Notes: generated by a model not told the origin, from the sequence alone. Counted from the first letter of the stretch, positions 26,478 through 38,885 are shown. The stretch is 64,000 nt of DNA from Achromobacter deleyi (GCF_902859705.1 NZ_CADIJO010000027.1:1-64000); one strand, 5' to 3'. Program-made: numbers and translations.

Positions 26478-27095
26478 CTACACGATGCCCTCGGTATGCA
26501 GGGTCTCGTTCAGCCGATGCAGCGTGAAGGTCTCGCCGTCGATGTCGATTTCATTGACGCAGCACGGCTGCTGCGTGATGCGCCAGTAGCGCGACAAGGG
26601 CAGCCCCAGCGCCTGCAACAGCAGGATGCGGTTGATGCTGTCGTGCCCCACCAGCACCACGGTCTGCCCGGCGTGCGCCTGCATCACGTACTGCAGCACG
26701 CCGATGCCTCGCGCCAGCACGCCCGCCAGCGTCTCGCCGCCCGGAATCGCCGCCAGGTCGGGCGCTTGCAGCCAAAGCCGATGCTGCTCGGGCCAGCGGG
26801 CGCGCACCTCTTCGTGGGTCAGCCCCTGCCATTCGCCGTAATCGGTGTCGGCCAAGGCGTCGAGAATGCCGGCGCTGGCACCCGTTGCGCTGGCGATTTC
26901 GGCACCCGTGCGCACGCAGCGCGACAGCGGGCTGGTGTACAGGGCATCAGGCCGCCACGACTTGGCGACCCGTGCGCCCAACACACGGGCCTGGCGCTGC
27001 CCCAGATCGGACAGCGGCACCTCTGCCCGGCCCCGGAACCGTTCCGGTGAAATCCAGTCGACGTGGCCATGGCGGGCCAGGATGATCTTGGTCAT
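26478..27095 (-). CDS. Histidine phosphatase family protein (phosphoglycerate mutase-like)
   Basis: 205-aa phosphatase of the branch that uses a phosphohistidine. The catalytic motif is ILARHGHVDW, with RHG at residues 8-10 and the nucleophilic His at 9. Further motifs are LSDLGQRQARVLG, TSPLSRCVRTG, the acid-region E in DYGEWQGLTHEEV, and the second catalytic His in VVLVGHDSINRILL. Its ATG overlaps the stop of clcF by ATGA, so it is translationally coupled to clcF and should share its fluoride-riboswitch control. Substrate unknown; CobC/GpmB-like activities are possible. Confidence 0.88.
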   Translation of the reverse strand: MTKIILARHGHVDWISPERFRGRAEVPLSDLGQRQARVLGARVAKSWRPDALYTSPLSRCVRTGAEIASATGASAGILDALADTDYGEWQGLTHEEVRARWPEQHRLWLQAPDLAAIPGGETLAGVLARGIGVLQYVMQAHAGQTVVLVGHDSINRILLLQALGLPLSRYWRITQQPCCVNEIDIDGETFTLHRLNETLHTEGIV

Positions 27096-28444
27096 GTGCG
27101 CTTCTCCTGTTGATGGCGCGAAAGTGGCCGGGCCGGTGCCGCCTTGGCGGCGACAGCGTGAACACCCGGCGGCGGGTCTGACAAGGATAAGTCGGCCGAA
27201 CCGCCGCCCTGCCCTTGCCGGTGATGCTTGCGATGGCCGACACGCTGGGCCCGGTAGATGCCCGCATGTCCGGAAAACAGATAGGCCGTGACGCAGCCGA
27301 TGGCCGCCAGCGGGCCGATGTCGGCGCCGAACAGTTCCATGGCCATCAGCGTGGTCGCGATCGGCGTGTTGGCCGCGCCGGCAAACACAGCCACGAAGCC
27401 GATACCGGCCATCATCGCGAACGGCATGTGCAAGAGCGGCGCCAGCGCATTACCCAGCGTGGCGCCGATATAGAACAGCGGCGTGACTTCGCCGCCCTTG
27501 AAGCCCGTGCCCAGCGAGGCCACGGTAAAGGCGAACTTTCCCAGGAAGTCCCACGGCGCCATCGGCGCCTGAAACGAACGCACGATGTCGGGAATGCCCA
27601 GGCCGATGTAGCGGTAGGCGTCCAGCGCCCACACCGCCGTCGCGATGACGATGCCGCCCGCCACTGGGCGCAGCGGCGCGTAGGCAATAGCCTGCCTGAC
27701 CCCGCCCGCCAGCCTGTGCACGGCGGCCGCAAACAACATGCCGACCAGGCCAAAAACGATACCCGCCGCAAACACCGCCGCCACGCTGGCCACGCCCACG
27801 GGTGCGATCGCGCCGATCGCATACGCCGTGTGGTGAATGCCCCAGGCCAGGCAGACCTGATCGGCCACGATGCTGGCGACCAGGCAGGGAAACAGCGCGT
27901 CGTAGCGCATGCGGCCGATGGCCAGCACCTCCAGCCCGAACACCGCGCCGGCCAGCGGCGTGCCGAACACCGACGAAAAACCGGCGCTGATGCCCGACAT
28001 CAGCAACACCCGGCGGTCTTCGCGTTCCAGCCGGAGCAGGCGCGTCAGCTGGTCCGCCAGCGCGCCGCCCATCTGCACCGCGGTGCCTTCGCGCCCGACC
28101 GACGCGCCGAACAGATGCGACACGACCGTGCCGCCCAGCACCAGCGGCACCATGCGCAGCGGCACGACCTTCTTGGGGTCATGGATCTCGTCGATGATGA
28201 GGTTGTTGCCGGCATCCACCGACTTGCCCAGCCGGTGGTACACGTAGCCCACCGCAAAGCCGGCCACCGGCAGCAGCCAGATCACCCAGGCGTGGCTTTG
28301 CCGCCAGCCGGTGGCCAGGTCCAGGGCGACCAGAAAGATCGCCGACGCGCAGCCGGCCAGCGCGCCGACCAGGGACGCAATTGCGAACCACTTGCCGGCG
28401 TAGGGCAAGAGCTCAAAGGGTTCTACACGGGGAAATCGCGGCAT
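27092..28444 (-). CDS. clcF: ClcF-type fluoride/proton antiporter (CLC family)
   Basis: 450-aa CLC transporter predicted to export fluoride from the cytoplasm in exchange for protons. The anion-filter motif of chloride CLCs (GSGIP) is replaced by GNNLI at residues 79-83 (DAGNNLIIDEIHDP). The gating-glutamate motif is GREGTAVQMG with Glu at 119, and a later segment reads KGGEVTPLFYIGATLGN. These are features of the Asn-type fluoride branch (ClcF/EriC-F). A fluoride riboswitch lies in the leader, which independently supports the assignment. The C-terminal 50 residues are basic and Gly/Pro-rich, beyond the membrane core. The histidine phosphatase gene overlaps its stop. Confidence 0.92.
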   Translation of the reverse strand: MPRFPRVEPFELLPYAGKWFAIASLVGALAGCASAIFLVALDLATGWRQSHAWVIWLLPVAGFAVGYVYHRLGKSVDAGNNLIIDEIHDPKKVVPLRMVPLVLGGTVVSHLFGASVGREGTAVQMGGALADQLTRLLRLEREDRRVLLMSGISAGFSSVFGTPLAGAVFGLEVLAIGRMRYDALFPCLVASIVADQVCLAWGIHHTAYAIGAIAPVGVASVAAVFAAGIVFGLVGMLFAAAVHRLAGGVRQAIAYAPLRPVAGGIVIATAVWALDAYRYIGLGIPDIVRSFQAPMAPWDFLGKFAFTVASLGTGFKGGEVTPLFYIGATLGNALAPLLHMPFAMMAGIGFVAVFAGAANTPIATTLMAMELFGADIGPLAAIGCVTAYLFSGHAGIYRAQRVGHRKHHRQGQGGGSADLSLSDPPPGVHAVAAKAAPARPLSRHQQEKRT

Positions 28445-28534
28445 GGGTCAAGGCTCGAAAGGACTCGGGCTGACCAATGGTTCAAGGCTGAACAGAAGCC
28501 GCAGATGAAGTCGCAATTAAAGCCAGATGAGGCC

Positions 28535-28584
28535 AAAAATGCGAACGCCTACAGCCCCGACGTTGGTCAGGTTTCTGTAGGCGT
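28535..28584 (-). terminator. Riboswitch expression platform: intrinsic terminator
   Basis: On the minus strand ACGCCTACAG (28584-28575) and CTGTAGGCGT (28554-28545) form a perfect 10-bp stem, followed by TCGCA and five T (28539-28535). The 5' arm is the 3' end of the fluoride aptamer, so aptamer folding and terminator folding are mutually exclusive. Fluoride binding should therefore turn clcF on by antitermination. Confidence 0.85.
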
Positions 28585-28632
28585 CATCAACCGCGCAAGG
28601 CGCGGTGGTTAAAGGAGGAACACCATCTCCGT
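28574..28632 (-). ncRNA. Fluoride riboswitch (crcB motif) in the clcF leader
   Basis: Minus-strand RNA starts GGAGATGG (28630-28623), then TTCCTCC pairing back to GGAG, TTTAACC, a hairpin ACCGCGC-CTT-GCGCGGT, and the conserved 3' end TGATGACGCCTACAGA (28589-28574). Order, spacing and invariant bases match the crcB/fluoride aptamer, including the Pseudomonas syringae clcF example. Function and target gene agree. The 5' end coincides with the start predicted from the promoter. Confidence 0.93.
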
Positions 28633-28639
28633 TGGCAGG

Positions 28640-28669
28640 AATATAGCCGAAGGCGGCGTGGCCTGCCAA
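28640..28669 (-). promoter_or_regulatory. Sigma-70 promoter of the fluoride riboswitch operon
   Basis: Minus strand: TTGGCA at 28669-28664, an 18-base spacer, TATATT at 28645-28640. The predicted start lies about seven bases downstream, near 28632, which is exactly the first base of the riboswitch. Confidence 0.75.
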
Positions 28670-28736
28670 GATGCCGATGGGCTGGCCCCACAACCAGGCG
28701 GATGGCTGCCGCGCGACCTGGGCCGGACGCGCGCCG

Positions 28737-29099
28737 TCACAGCGGCCCGGCGGCCAACATGAAGCTGCCGCCGCGGATCACGTGCAGCAGCCGCGGCCGG
28801 CAGCCGCCATCGACCTTCTTGCGCAATCGCCGCATGGCGATCGCCACCGCCTGGCACTTGACGTGCTGCGGCCCGTGGACATGCGCCTTGGTCTTCCAGA
28901 CCTGCTCGGCCAGCTGCCAGCTGGTGAACACCGCGCCCGGGCTGCCCATCAGCAAGGCCAGCAGCCCGAATTCCTTGGGCGTCAACAGCAGCGCCTGGCC
29001 ATCGCGCCATGCCCGAAAGCGCAGCAGGTCCAGCTCCAGGTCCGCGAATTGCAACCTGTCGCCGGACTCGGGCATGCCGGTGAGCAGGATGTGGCTCAC
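28737..29099 (-). CDS. Stand-alone OmpR/PhoB-type winged-helix DNA-binding protein
   Basis: 120 aa consisting of only the C-terminal effector domain of an OmpR-type regulator: FADLELDLLRFRAWRDGQAL, LLTPKEFGLLALLMGSPGAV, then AIAMRRLRKKVDGGCRPRLL and HVIRGGSFML. There is no receiver domain or upstream coding space for one. Such orphan winged-helix proteins occur in Bordetella-type genomes, with unknown targets. It follows the DUF4148 gene by 18 bases and ends about 100 bases before the riboswitch. Confidence 0.8.
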   Translation of the reverse strand: MSHILLTGMPESGDRLQFADLELDLLRFRAWRDGQALLLTPKEFGLLALLMGSPGAVFTSWQLAEQVWKTKAHVHGPQHVKCQAVAIAMRRLRKKVDGGCRPRLLHVIRGGSFMLAAGPL

Positions 29100-29117
29100 G
29101 TCCAGGCCCTCTCGCGG

Positions 29118-29438
29118 CTAGCGGCGCGCGTCAGTCTGGCGCTGCACCTCGGCCTGGTAATCCGGCCCCGTGCGCAGCCGCACGTATTCCGAAAACGCGG
29201 CCTTGTATTCCGGGCTGTAGATATCCGGCGTGGCCTCGCCGCGCCAGAACCGGTCCACCCCGGCCCGCTTCCACAGCGCCAGATCGGCCAGCACTTCGGC
29301 GCGGGTCAACGACTGGCCATACGGACTGGTCAACGCCGTGGCCGGCGCCCCGGCCGATGCCACCGGCTGCGCCAGCGCGGCGCCCGACACGCCCGTCGCC
29401 AGGGCCAGGAACAAAGCGGTTTTACGAAGAATCTGCAT
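29118..29438 (-). CDS. DUF4148 family secreted protein
   Basis: 106-aa periplasmic protein. Signal peptide MQILRKTALFLALATGVSGA ending at ALAQ, then SLTRAEVLADLALWKRAGVD, the signature of DUF4148, a family abundant in Burkholderiales. The C-terminus continues YSPEYKAAFSEYVRLRTG. The function is unknown. It is probably cotranscribed with the winged-helix gene. Confidence 0.85.
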   Translation of the reverse strand: MQILRKTALFLALATGVSGAALAQPVASAGAPATALTSPYGQSLTRAEVLADLALWKRAGVDRFWRGEATPDIYSPEYKAAFSEYVRLRTGPDYQAEVQRQTDARR

Positions 29439-29540
29439 GCTTCACACTCCTAAGAATCACGTTGGGTACTGCACGGAATTCATTCTAGGAAGGCGATGCA
29501 GACAGAAAGCGGATAGGGAGATTACGTTTTTGACATCCAG

Positions 29541-29569
29541 AAAAAAGCGCCACGGACCAGCCGTGGCGC
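29541..29569 (-). terminator. Rho-independent terminator of the glpSTPQUV operon
   Basis: GCGCCACGG (29547-29555), loop ACCAG, CCGTGGCGC (29561-29569): a perfect 9-bp stem. On the minus strand it is followed by six T (29546-29541). It lies 30 bases after the glpV stop. Confidence 0.9.
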
Positions 29570-29598
29570 GGGATGAAAAACCTCAGGCGTCGATGCGC

Positions 29599-31329
<1,731 letters not shown>

Positions 31330-31347
31330 GACCTGTCTCCTCGATTA

Positions 31348-31388
31348 GTCTTCCCGTATCGTGCTGCGGACCGCTGGCCGGGGAAGAC
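31348..31388. promoter_or_regulatory. Stem-loop in the glpU-glpV gap
   Basis: GTCTTCCC (31348-31355) and GGGAAGAC (31381-31388) are perfect 8-bp inverted copies around a 25-base GC-rich loop. It has no U-tract and sits just before the binding-protein gene, where processing or RNA-stabilising hairpins often raise binding-protein yield. Confidence 0.4.
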
Positions 31389-31443
31389 GCTGGCCGATAG
31401 TCCTTCCAAACCGCTGATGTCGCGTGGGGTTCTGTTGCCCCTT

Positions 31444-31752
31444 TCAGCCTTTTCTCATGATGAACGCCAGCAGCAGCATGGACAGCACGAAGCTGATCCA
31501 CACCGATGGCGGCTCATCCAGCGAAAACCATTCCACCGCCTTCTGGCCGAAACCCAGGAACGCCAGGTTGAGCCAGGCCGCGGCCATCAAGCCGATGAAC
31601 AGGCGGTCGCCGCGGGTGGTGCGCAGGGGCAGGAAGCCCTTGCGCTCGACCGTGGGCGATTTCAGTTCCCAGACCGTCATGCCCACCAGCATCAGGACGA
31701 TGCACGAGAAGAACACGGCGACCGGGGTGGTCCATACCATCCAGCTGAACAT
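31444..31752 (-). CDS. glpU: DUF2160 small membrane subunit, GlpU
   Basis: 102 aa, three predicted transmembrane helices: VWTTPVAVFFSCIVLMLVGM at the N-terminus, DRLFIGLMAAAWLNLAFLGF, and WISFVLSMLLLAFIM. The central motif ELKSPTVERKGFLPLRTTRG is typical of DUF2160. In glycerol ABC operons this small protein is called GlpU and its role is not defined. The start MFSWMVW at 31752 lies 14 bases after glpQ's stop. Confidence 0.87.
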   Translation of the reverse strand: MFSWMVWTTPVAVFFSCIVLMLVGMTVWELKSPTVERKGFLPLRTTRGDRLFIGLMAAAWLNLAFLGFGQKAVEWFSLDEPPSVWISFVLSMLLLAFIMRKG

Positions 31753-31766
31753 GTGTGCCCCCTGTC

Positions 31767-32571
31767 CTAAACGCGGCCCATCGCGAAGCCCTTCGCGATG
31801 TAGTGCCGCACGAACCAGATGACGATGCCGCCGGGCACGATGGTCAGCACGCCCGCCGCAGCCAGCACGCCCCAGTCCATGCCTGATGCCGAGACGGTTC
31901 GGGTCATGGTGGCGACGATGGGCTTGGCGTTGACGGACGTGAGCGTGCGGGCCAGCAGCAGTTCGACCCAGCTGAACATGAAGCAGAAGAACGCCGCCAC
32001 GCCGACGCCGGACTTGATCAGAGGCAGGAAGATCGTCAGGAAAAAACGCGGGAACGAGTAGCCGTCGACATACGCGGTTTCGTCGATTTCCCGCGGCACG
32101 CCGGACATGAAGCCTTCCAGGATCCACACGGCCAACGGCACGTTGAATACCAGGTGCGCCAGCGCCACGGCCAGGTGGGTGTCCATCAGCCCGAACGAGC
32201 TGTACAGCTGGAAGAACGGCAAGAGGAACACGGCCGGCGGCGTCATGCGGTTGGTCAACAGCCAGAAGAACACGTGCTTGTCGCCGATGAAGCGGTAGCG
32301 CGAGAACGCATACGCGGCGGGCAGCGCCACGGCCAGCGAGATGACGGTGTTGATGACGACGTAGATCAGCGAATTGATGTAGCCCGAATACCAGGCAGGA
32401 TCGGTGAAGATCTTGCGGTAGTGTTCCACCGTGAAATCGCGCGGCCACAGGGTCAGCGTGCTGACGATTTCAGTATTGGTCTTGAACGACATGTTCAGCA
32501 TCCAGTACAGCGGCAGGATGGCGAACACCAGGTACAGCGCCAGGAAGGCGCCGCGCCACCAGGTGGATGGG

Positions 32572-32579
<8 letters not shown>
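31767..32579 (-). CDS. glpQ: Glycerol ABC transporter permease, GlpQ
   Basis: 270-aa MalG-like permease with six predicted helices. The cytoplasmic EAA loop, which docks on the ATPases, is EIDETAYVDGYSFPRFFLTI. The N-terminus is MRDPSTWWRGAFLALYLVFA. I chose the ATG at 32579, which overlaps glpP's end by 8 bases; a GTG/other start 18 bases upstream is less likely. Confidence 0.88.
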
Positions 32580-33458
<879 letters not shown>

Positions 33459-33462
<4 letters not shown>

Positions 33463-34546
33463 CGGATCAGTTCCTCGTCGCGGTAAAAGCACGTGTGCGG
33501 ATTCAGGGCCGACAGCCACACCGTGGCGCCGGGCGCGATGGCGGGAATGTCGGCGCCCAGGCGGGCCCGCAGCGGCGTGCCTTCGAAGTCGGCCACCAGC
33601 AGCGTGTAGGTGCCCACGTCCTGCACCCTGTCCACCCGCACCGGCAAGGCGCCGGGCGCCTGGGCGTCGGTCAGGCGCAGGTACTCGGGGCGCACGCCCA
33701 GCTTGACCGGGCCGGCTTGAGCCAGCCTGGCCGCCAGGGCATCGGATACGCCATCGACGCGGCACTGCCCCACCCGCAGCGCGCCATCGCGCCACTGCGC
33801 GGGCAGGAAGTTCATGCCGGGCGAACCGATGAAGTGGCCCACGAAGGTATGCGCGGGGCGTTCGAACAGGTCGTCGGCGCTGCCCACCTGCACCGCGCGT
33901 CCGCGCGCCATCACCATCACTTGGTCGGCAAAGGTCAGCGCCTCGGTCTGGTCATGCGTCACGTAGATCAGCGTGAGCTTGAATTCGTGGTGGATTTCCT
34001 TGAGCTTTCTGCGCAGTTCCCATTTGAGCTGGGGGTCGATGACGGTGAGCGGTTCGTCGAACAGAATGGCCGACACGTCGTTGCGCACCAGGCCGCGGCC
34101 CAGCGAGATCTTCTGCTTGGCGTCGGCGGTCAGGCCGCTGGCGCGGCGATTCAGCACGTGCGACATCTCCAGCATTTCGGCGATGCGGCCGACGCGTTCG
34201 CGGATGCGCTCGGGCGGCACGCCGCGGTTGCGCAGCGGAAAAGCCAGGTTCTCGGCGACCGTCATGGTGTCGTACACCACCGGAAACTGGAACACCTGGG
34301 CGATATTGCGCGCCTGCGGCGTCTTGCCGGTGACGTCCTGGCCGTCGAACAGGATGCGGCCGTGGGACGGGCGCAAAAGGCCCGATACGCAATTGAGCAA
34401 GGTGGTCTTGCCGCAGCCCGACGGGCCCAGCAAGGCGTAGGCGCCGCCGTCGCGGAAGGTGAATTTCAGCGGCAGCAGCGCATAGTCCTCGTCGGCCTGG
34501 GGGTGGGCGACGTAGGAATGAGAGAGGTCCAGCTCGATCTGCGCCA

Positions 34547-34547
<1 letters not shown>
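33459..34547 (-). CDS. glpT: Glycerol ABC transporter ATPase, GlpT (degenerate signature motif)
   Basis: 362-aa ATPase of the MalK/UgpC class with a C-terminal TOBE-type domain (from about 290). Walker A GPSGCGKTT at 41-49, Walker B ILFDEP with Asp164 and Glu165, and H-loop His198 in IYVTHDQTEAL are intact. The ABC signature, normally LSGGQ, reads LTADA at 139-143 (ASGLTADAKQKISLGRG), losing both glycines and the Ser. The ATG at 34547 shares a base with glpS's stop (TGATG). With GlpS it should form an asymmetric ATPase dimer. Confidence 0.9.
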
Positions 34548-35629
<1,082 letters not shown>

Positions 35630-35663
35630 CTGGTCTCCTGCGGGGGTTTTCTTTCAGATCGCT

Positions 35664-35755
35664 TTCGTTTTTTGTGCGTTTTACCGAAGAAGCGAACAAA
35701 AAACAATCTTGCAGTGCGTCATTATTTTTCGCTTTTGTTGTTTTATGATGCGAAC
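35664..35755. promoter_or_regulatory. Divergent glpS/glpR promoter with repeated TTCGC/GCGAA half-sites
   Basis: The A/T-rich gap holds five related half-sites: TTTCGT (about 35663), CGAAG (35685), GCGAAC (35692-35697), TTTCGC (35727-35732) and GCGAAC (35750-35755). They resemble halves of the E. coli GlpR operator (TTCG..CGAA). A TATGAT -10-like hexamer at 35744-35749 points toward glpR; its predicted start falls on or very near the glpR ATG, and no ribosome site is seen, so a leaderless glpR mRNA is possible. Confidence 0.55.
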
Positions 35756-36544
35756 ATGACACTGAATCCTAGACAAAGCGCCTTGATCGAAATGGTGCGA
35801 GCCCAAGGCTCGGCCACGATCGAAGAGCTTGCCAAACGCTTTGACGTCACGCTGCAGACCGTGCGGCGCGACGTCAACATCCTGTCCGAAGCCGGCCTGC
35901 TGTCGCGCTTTCATGGCGGCGTGCGCATCGAAGCGTCGACCATCGAGAACATCGCCTACCGCAAGCGCCAGGGGCTGCACGCGGCCGGCAAGCAACGCAT
36001 TGCCGAGGCCGTGGCCCGCGCCGTGCCCGACGGCTGTTCGCTGATCCTGAACATCGGCACCACCACCGAGGCCATCGCGCGCGCCCTCTTGCGCCACCGC
36101 GGCCTGCGCGTCATCACCAACAACCTGCACGTGGCGGACATCCTGTCGGACAACCCCGATTGCGAGGTCATCGTGGCCGGCGGCGTGGTGCGTTCGCGCG
36201 ACCGCGGCATCGTCGGCGAAGCCACCATGGACTTCATTCGCCAGTTCAAGGTCGACATCGGCCTGATCGGCATTTCCGGCATCGAGGCCGACGGCACGCT
36301 GCGCGACTACGATTTTCGCGAAGTGCGCGTGGCGCGCACGATCATCGAGCAATCGCGCGAGGTCTGGCTGGCCGCCGACAGCAGCAAGTTCAAGCGCCAG
36401 GCCATGGTGGAACTGGCGCACATTTCGCAGATCGACCGCTTTTTCACCGACGCGCATCCGCAGGAACCGCTGGCCCAGGTGCTGCTGGATTCCGGCGTGC
36501 GCTGCGAGGTCGCCGCCGCGCCGAACGCCGCCAAGGCCGCCTGA
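35756..36544 (+). CDS. glpR: DeoR family repressor GlpR
   Basis: 262-aa regulator predicted to repress glycerol uptake and metabolism until glycerol-3-phosphate accumulates. DeoR helix-turn-helix at the N-terminus: ALIEMVRAQGSATIEELAKR with TLQTVRRDVNILSEAGLLSR and FHGGV. The C-terminal sugar-phosphate sensor has NIGTTTEAIARAL, VIVAGGVVRSRDRGIVGEAT, and FKVDIGLIGISGIEADGTLRD. The start follows from the usual MTLNPRQSALIEM opening. It is divergent from glpSTPQUV and 64 bases upstream of glpD. Confidence 0.92.
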   Translation: MTLNPRQSALIEMVRAQGSATIEELAKRFDVTLQTVRRDVNILSEAGLLSRFHGGVRIEASTIENIAYRKRQGLHAAGKQRIAEAVARAVPDGCSLILNIGTTTEAIARALLRHRGLRVITNNLHVADILSDNPDCEVIVAGGVVRSRDRGIVGEATMDFIRQFKVDIGLIGISGIEADGTLRDYDFREVRVARTIIEQSREVWLAADSSKFKRQAMVELAHISQIDRFFTDAHPQEPLAQVLLDSGVRCEVAAAPNAAKAA

Positions 36545-36608
36545 CGCGGGGCCCTGCCCCTACGAAACACCGCACTGATTACCTAGCGGCCCAGCCGCCC
36601 CCTTGCAT

Positions 36609-38207
36609 ATGAACCAAACGTCCGCCTCTGTCACCCCGCCCGACCGCAACCGCCTGCTGGCGCAACTGGACAACACGCCCGCCTGGGACGTGATCGTCAT
36701 CGGCGGCGGCGCCACCGGCCTGGGCACGGCCGTCGACGCCGCCAGCCGCGGCTACCGCACCCTGCTGATCGAAGCCGCCGACTTTGCCAAGGGCACGTCC
36801 AGCAAGGCCACCAAGCTGGTCCACGGCGGCGTGCGCTACCTGGCGCAAGGCAACATCAGCCTGGTGCGCGAGGCCCTGCACGAACGCGGCCTGCTCAACC
36901 AGAACGCGCCGCACCTGGTGTGGCCGCTGGGCTTCGTGGTGCCGGCCTACAACCTGCTGGACCAGCCCTTCTACGGCATCGGCCTGAAGATGTACGACAT
37001 GCTGGCCGGCAAGCTGAACCTGGCGCCCAGCCGCTGGCTGTCGCGCCGCGACACGCTGGCCAATGCGCCCACGCTGGCCGAAAACGTCAACGGCCGCGGC
37101 CTGAAAGGCGGCGTGCTGTACTACGACGGCCAGTTCGACGATGCGCGTCTGGCGCTCAGCCTGATGCGCACCCTGTTCGACCTGGGCGGCACGGCGGTGA
37201 ACTACGTGCGCGCCACGGGCCTGACCACCACCGGCGGCAAGGTCGACGGCGTGACCGCGCAGGACGCGCTGGGCGAAGCCACCTTCACGCTGCGCGCGCG
37301 CTGCGTGATCAACGCCACCGGCGTATGGGTCGACAGCGTGCGCCGCATGGAAGACAAGAACGCGCCGACCATGGTGGCGCCCAGCCAGGGCGTGCACCTG
37401 ACGCTGCCGCAGGACTTCCTGCCCGGCAAGCGCGCCATCCTGATTCCCAAGACTGACGACGGCCGCGTGCTGTTCGTGGTGCCCTGGAACGGCCACACCA
37501 TCGTGGGCACCACCGATTCACCGCGCAACGATCTGCCGCTGGACCCGGAAGCCGGCGCGCAGGACGTGGACTTCATCCTGCAGACGGCCGCGCGCTACCT
37601 CAGCCGCAAGCCCACGCGCGACGATGTCACCAGCGTCTGGGCGGGCCTGCGGCCGCTGGTCAAGGCCACCGGCGATGCCTCCACCAAGTCGCTGTCGCGC
37701 GAGCACACCATCCTGGTGTCGCAGGCCGGGCTGGTGACGGTCACGGGCGGCAAGTGGACGACCTACCGCCGCATGGCGCAGGATGTGGTGGATACGGCGA
37801 TCCAGCACCAGTTGCTGACGCAGGCCAGCTGCCGCACCGAATCGCTGGCGCTGCATGGCGCGAACGGCCTTGCGCCCTCGCAGGAACACGCCGGCACGCC
37901 GGACAGCTACTACGGTAGCGACCTGCCCGCGCTCAAGGCCCTGCCCGGCGCGGACCGCATGCTGGTGAAAAGCAGCGGCCTGTCCGAAGCACACGTGCGT
38001 TTCGCGGCGCGTTTCGAATTGGCGCGTAGCGCCGAAGACGTGCTGGCGCGCCGCAACCGCGCGCTGTTCCTGGACGCCGACGCCGCCCTGATGGCCGCGC
38101 CGGAAGTCGCGCGCATCCTGGCCGAGGAACTGGGCCACGACGCCGCCTGGCAGCAGCGCACGCTGCAAGAGCTGGCCGGCGTGGCCGCGCACTACAAGCT
38201 GAAGTGA
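36609..38207 (+). CDS. glpD: Aerobic glycerol-3-phosphate dehydrogenase GlpD
   Basis: 532-aa inner-membrane flavoenzyme that oxidises glycerol-3-phosphate to dihydroxyacetone phosphate and reduces quinone. FAD motif IGGGATGLGTAVDAASRGY (GGGATG at 32-37), then SSKATKLVHGGVRYLAQGN, typical of GlpD, and VTVTGGKWTTYRRMA near the C-terminus of the catalytic domain. Length fits. No glycerol kinase gene lies in the window, so GlpK must be elsewhere or absent from this cluster. A TTG six bases upstream of the ATG at 36609 is an alternative start. Confidence 0.94.
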   Translation: MNQTSASVTPPDRNRLLAQLDNTPAWDVIVIGGGATGLGTAVDAASRGYRTLLIEAADFAKGTSSKATKLVHGGVRYLAQGNISLVREALHERGLLNQNAPHLVWPLGFVVPAYNLLDQPFYGIGLKMYDMLAGKLNLAPSRWLSRRDTLANAPTLAENVNGRGLKGGVLYYDGQFDDARLALSLMRTLFDLGGTAVNYVRATGLTTTGGKVDGVTAQDALGEATFTLRARCVINATGVWVDSVRRMEDKNAPTMVAPSQGVHLTLPQDFLPGKRAILIPKTDDGRVLFVVPWNGHTIVGTTDSPRNDLPLDPEAGAQDVDFILQTAARYLSRKPTRDDVTSVWAGLRPLVKATGDASTKSLSREHTILVSQAGLVTVTGGKWTTYRRMAQDVVDTAIQHQLLTQASCRTESLALHGANGLAPSQEHAGTPDSYYGSDLPALKALPGADRMLVKSSGLSEAHVRFAARFELARSAEDVLARRNRALFLDADAALMAAPEVARILAEELGHDAAWQQRTLQELAGVAAHYKLK

Positions 38208-38211
38208 TCTC

Positions 38212-38237
38212 GCGCGCGCCGCCCACGCGGCGCGCGC
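38212..38237. terminator. Bidirectional hairpin after glpD
   Basis: GCGCGCGCCGC (38212-38222), loop CCAC, GCGGCGCGCGC (38227-38237): a perfect 11-bp GC stem between convergent glpD and the HD-GYP gene. No T-run is present, so it may act with Rho or as a barrier to RNA decay. Confidence 0.55.
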
Positions 38238-38251
38238 CTCACCCTCTGCGG

Positions 38252-38875
38252 TCAAGGCACGCGCAGCGGGCTGTGCTGGATCATCGTCTCGAAGACGCGC
38301 AGCAGGTCCGGGTCGCACTTGGCCCCGGCTTCCACATTCAGAATGCGCAGGATCTCGGCGTGCGTGCGCGCCGGGTGATAGGGCCGCGCGTCGCCCAGCG
38401 CATCGTAGGAGTCGGCCAACGAGATGATGCGCGAATGCAGCGGAATGTCGTGCCCGGCCAGGCCGTCGGGATAGCCTGAGCCATCGAAGTGTTCGTGGTG
38501 ATGGCGCACGGCCAGCGCGATCTGTTCACGCTGCGGCATGTCGCTATGCATGATGATGTCGGCGCCGACGGCGGCGTGCGACTTCATGATTTCCCAATCT
38601 TCTTTTTCCAACCGCTTGGGCGAGAACAGCACGCGGTCGGGGGTGCCGATCTTGCCTACGTCGTGCAGGCGGGCGGCCACGGCAACGGCCTGTTGTTCGT
38701 CTTCGGGCAAGCCGCAAGCGTGGGCCAGCGCCACGCTCAGGGCGACGACGCGATGGCAATGACGGCCGGTGGCAAGATCGCGAGCCTGCATCGCGGCGAA
38801 CAGCGCGGCTTCACAAGAACCGGCGGAACAGGCAGCAGGCGCGGACGCGTCCTGCGGGGGCAAGTCTGGAGGCAT
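38252..38875 (-). CDS. HD-GYP domain protein (predicted cyclic-di-GMP phosphodiesterase)
   Basis: 207-aa single-domain protein. The HD motif is LHDVGKIGTPD with His71-Asp72; downstream metal ligands are HHHEHFDGSGYPDGLAG (about 125-141, with GYP at 134-136) and SLADSYDAL. These residues match active HD-GYP enzymes that hydrolyse cyclic-di-GMP. No sensory or receiver domain is attached. The ATG at 38875 is preferred over a TTG at 38899; a strong hairpin lies in the leader. Confidence 0.85.
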   Translation of the reverse strand: MPPDLPPQDASAPAACSAGSCEAALFAAMQARDLATGRHCHRVVALSVALAHACGLPEDEQQAVAVAARLHDVGKIGTPDRVLFSPKRLEKEDWEIMKSHAAVGADIIMHSDMPQREQIALAVRHHHEHFDGSGYPDGLAGHDIPLHSRIISLADSYDALGDARPYHPARTHAEILRILNVEAGAKCDPDLLRVFETMIQHSPLRVP

Positions 38876-38885
38876 TAGGCATGGC

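Noticed and set aside
27215-28612. A 465-codon plus-strand frame over clcF and its leader
   Set aside because: It lies antisense to clcF and runs through the riboswitch; His/Gln/Arg/Ala-rich with no domain.
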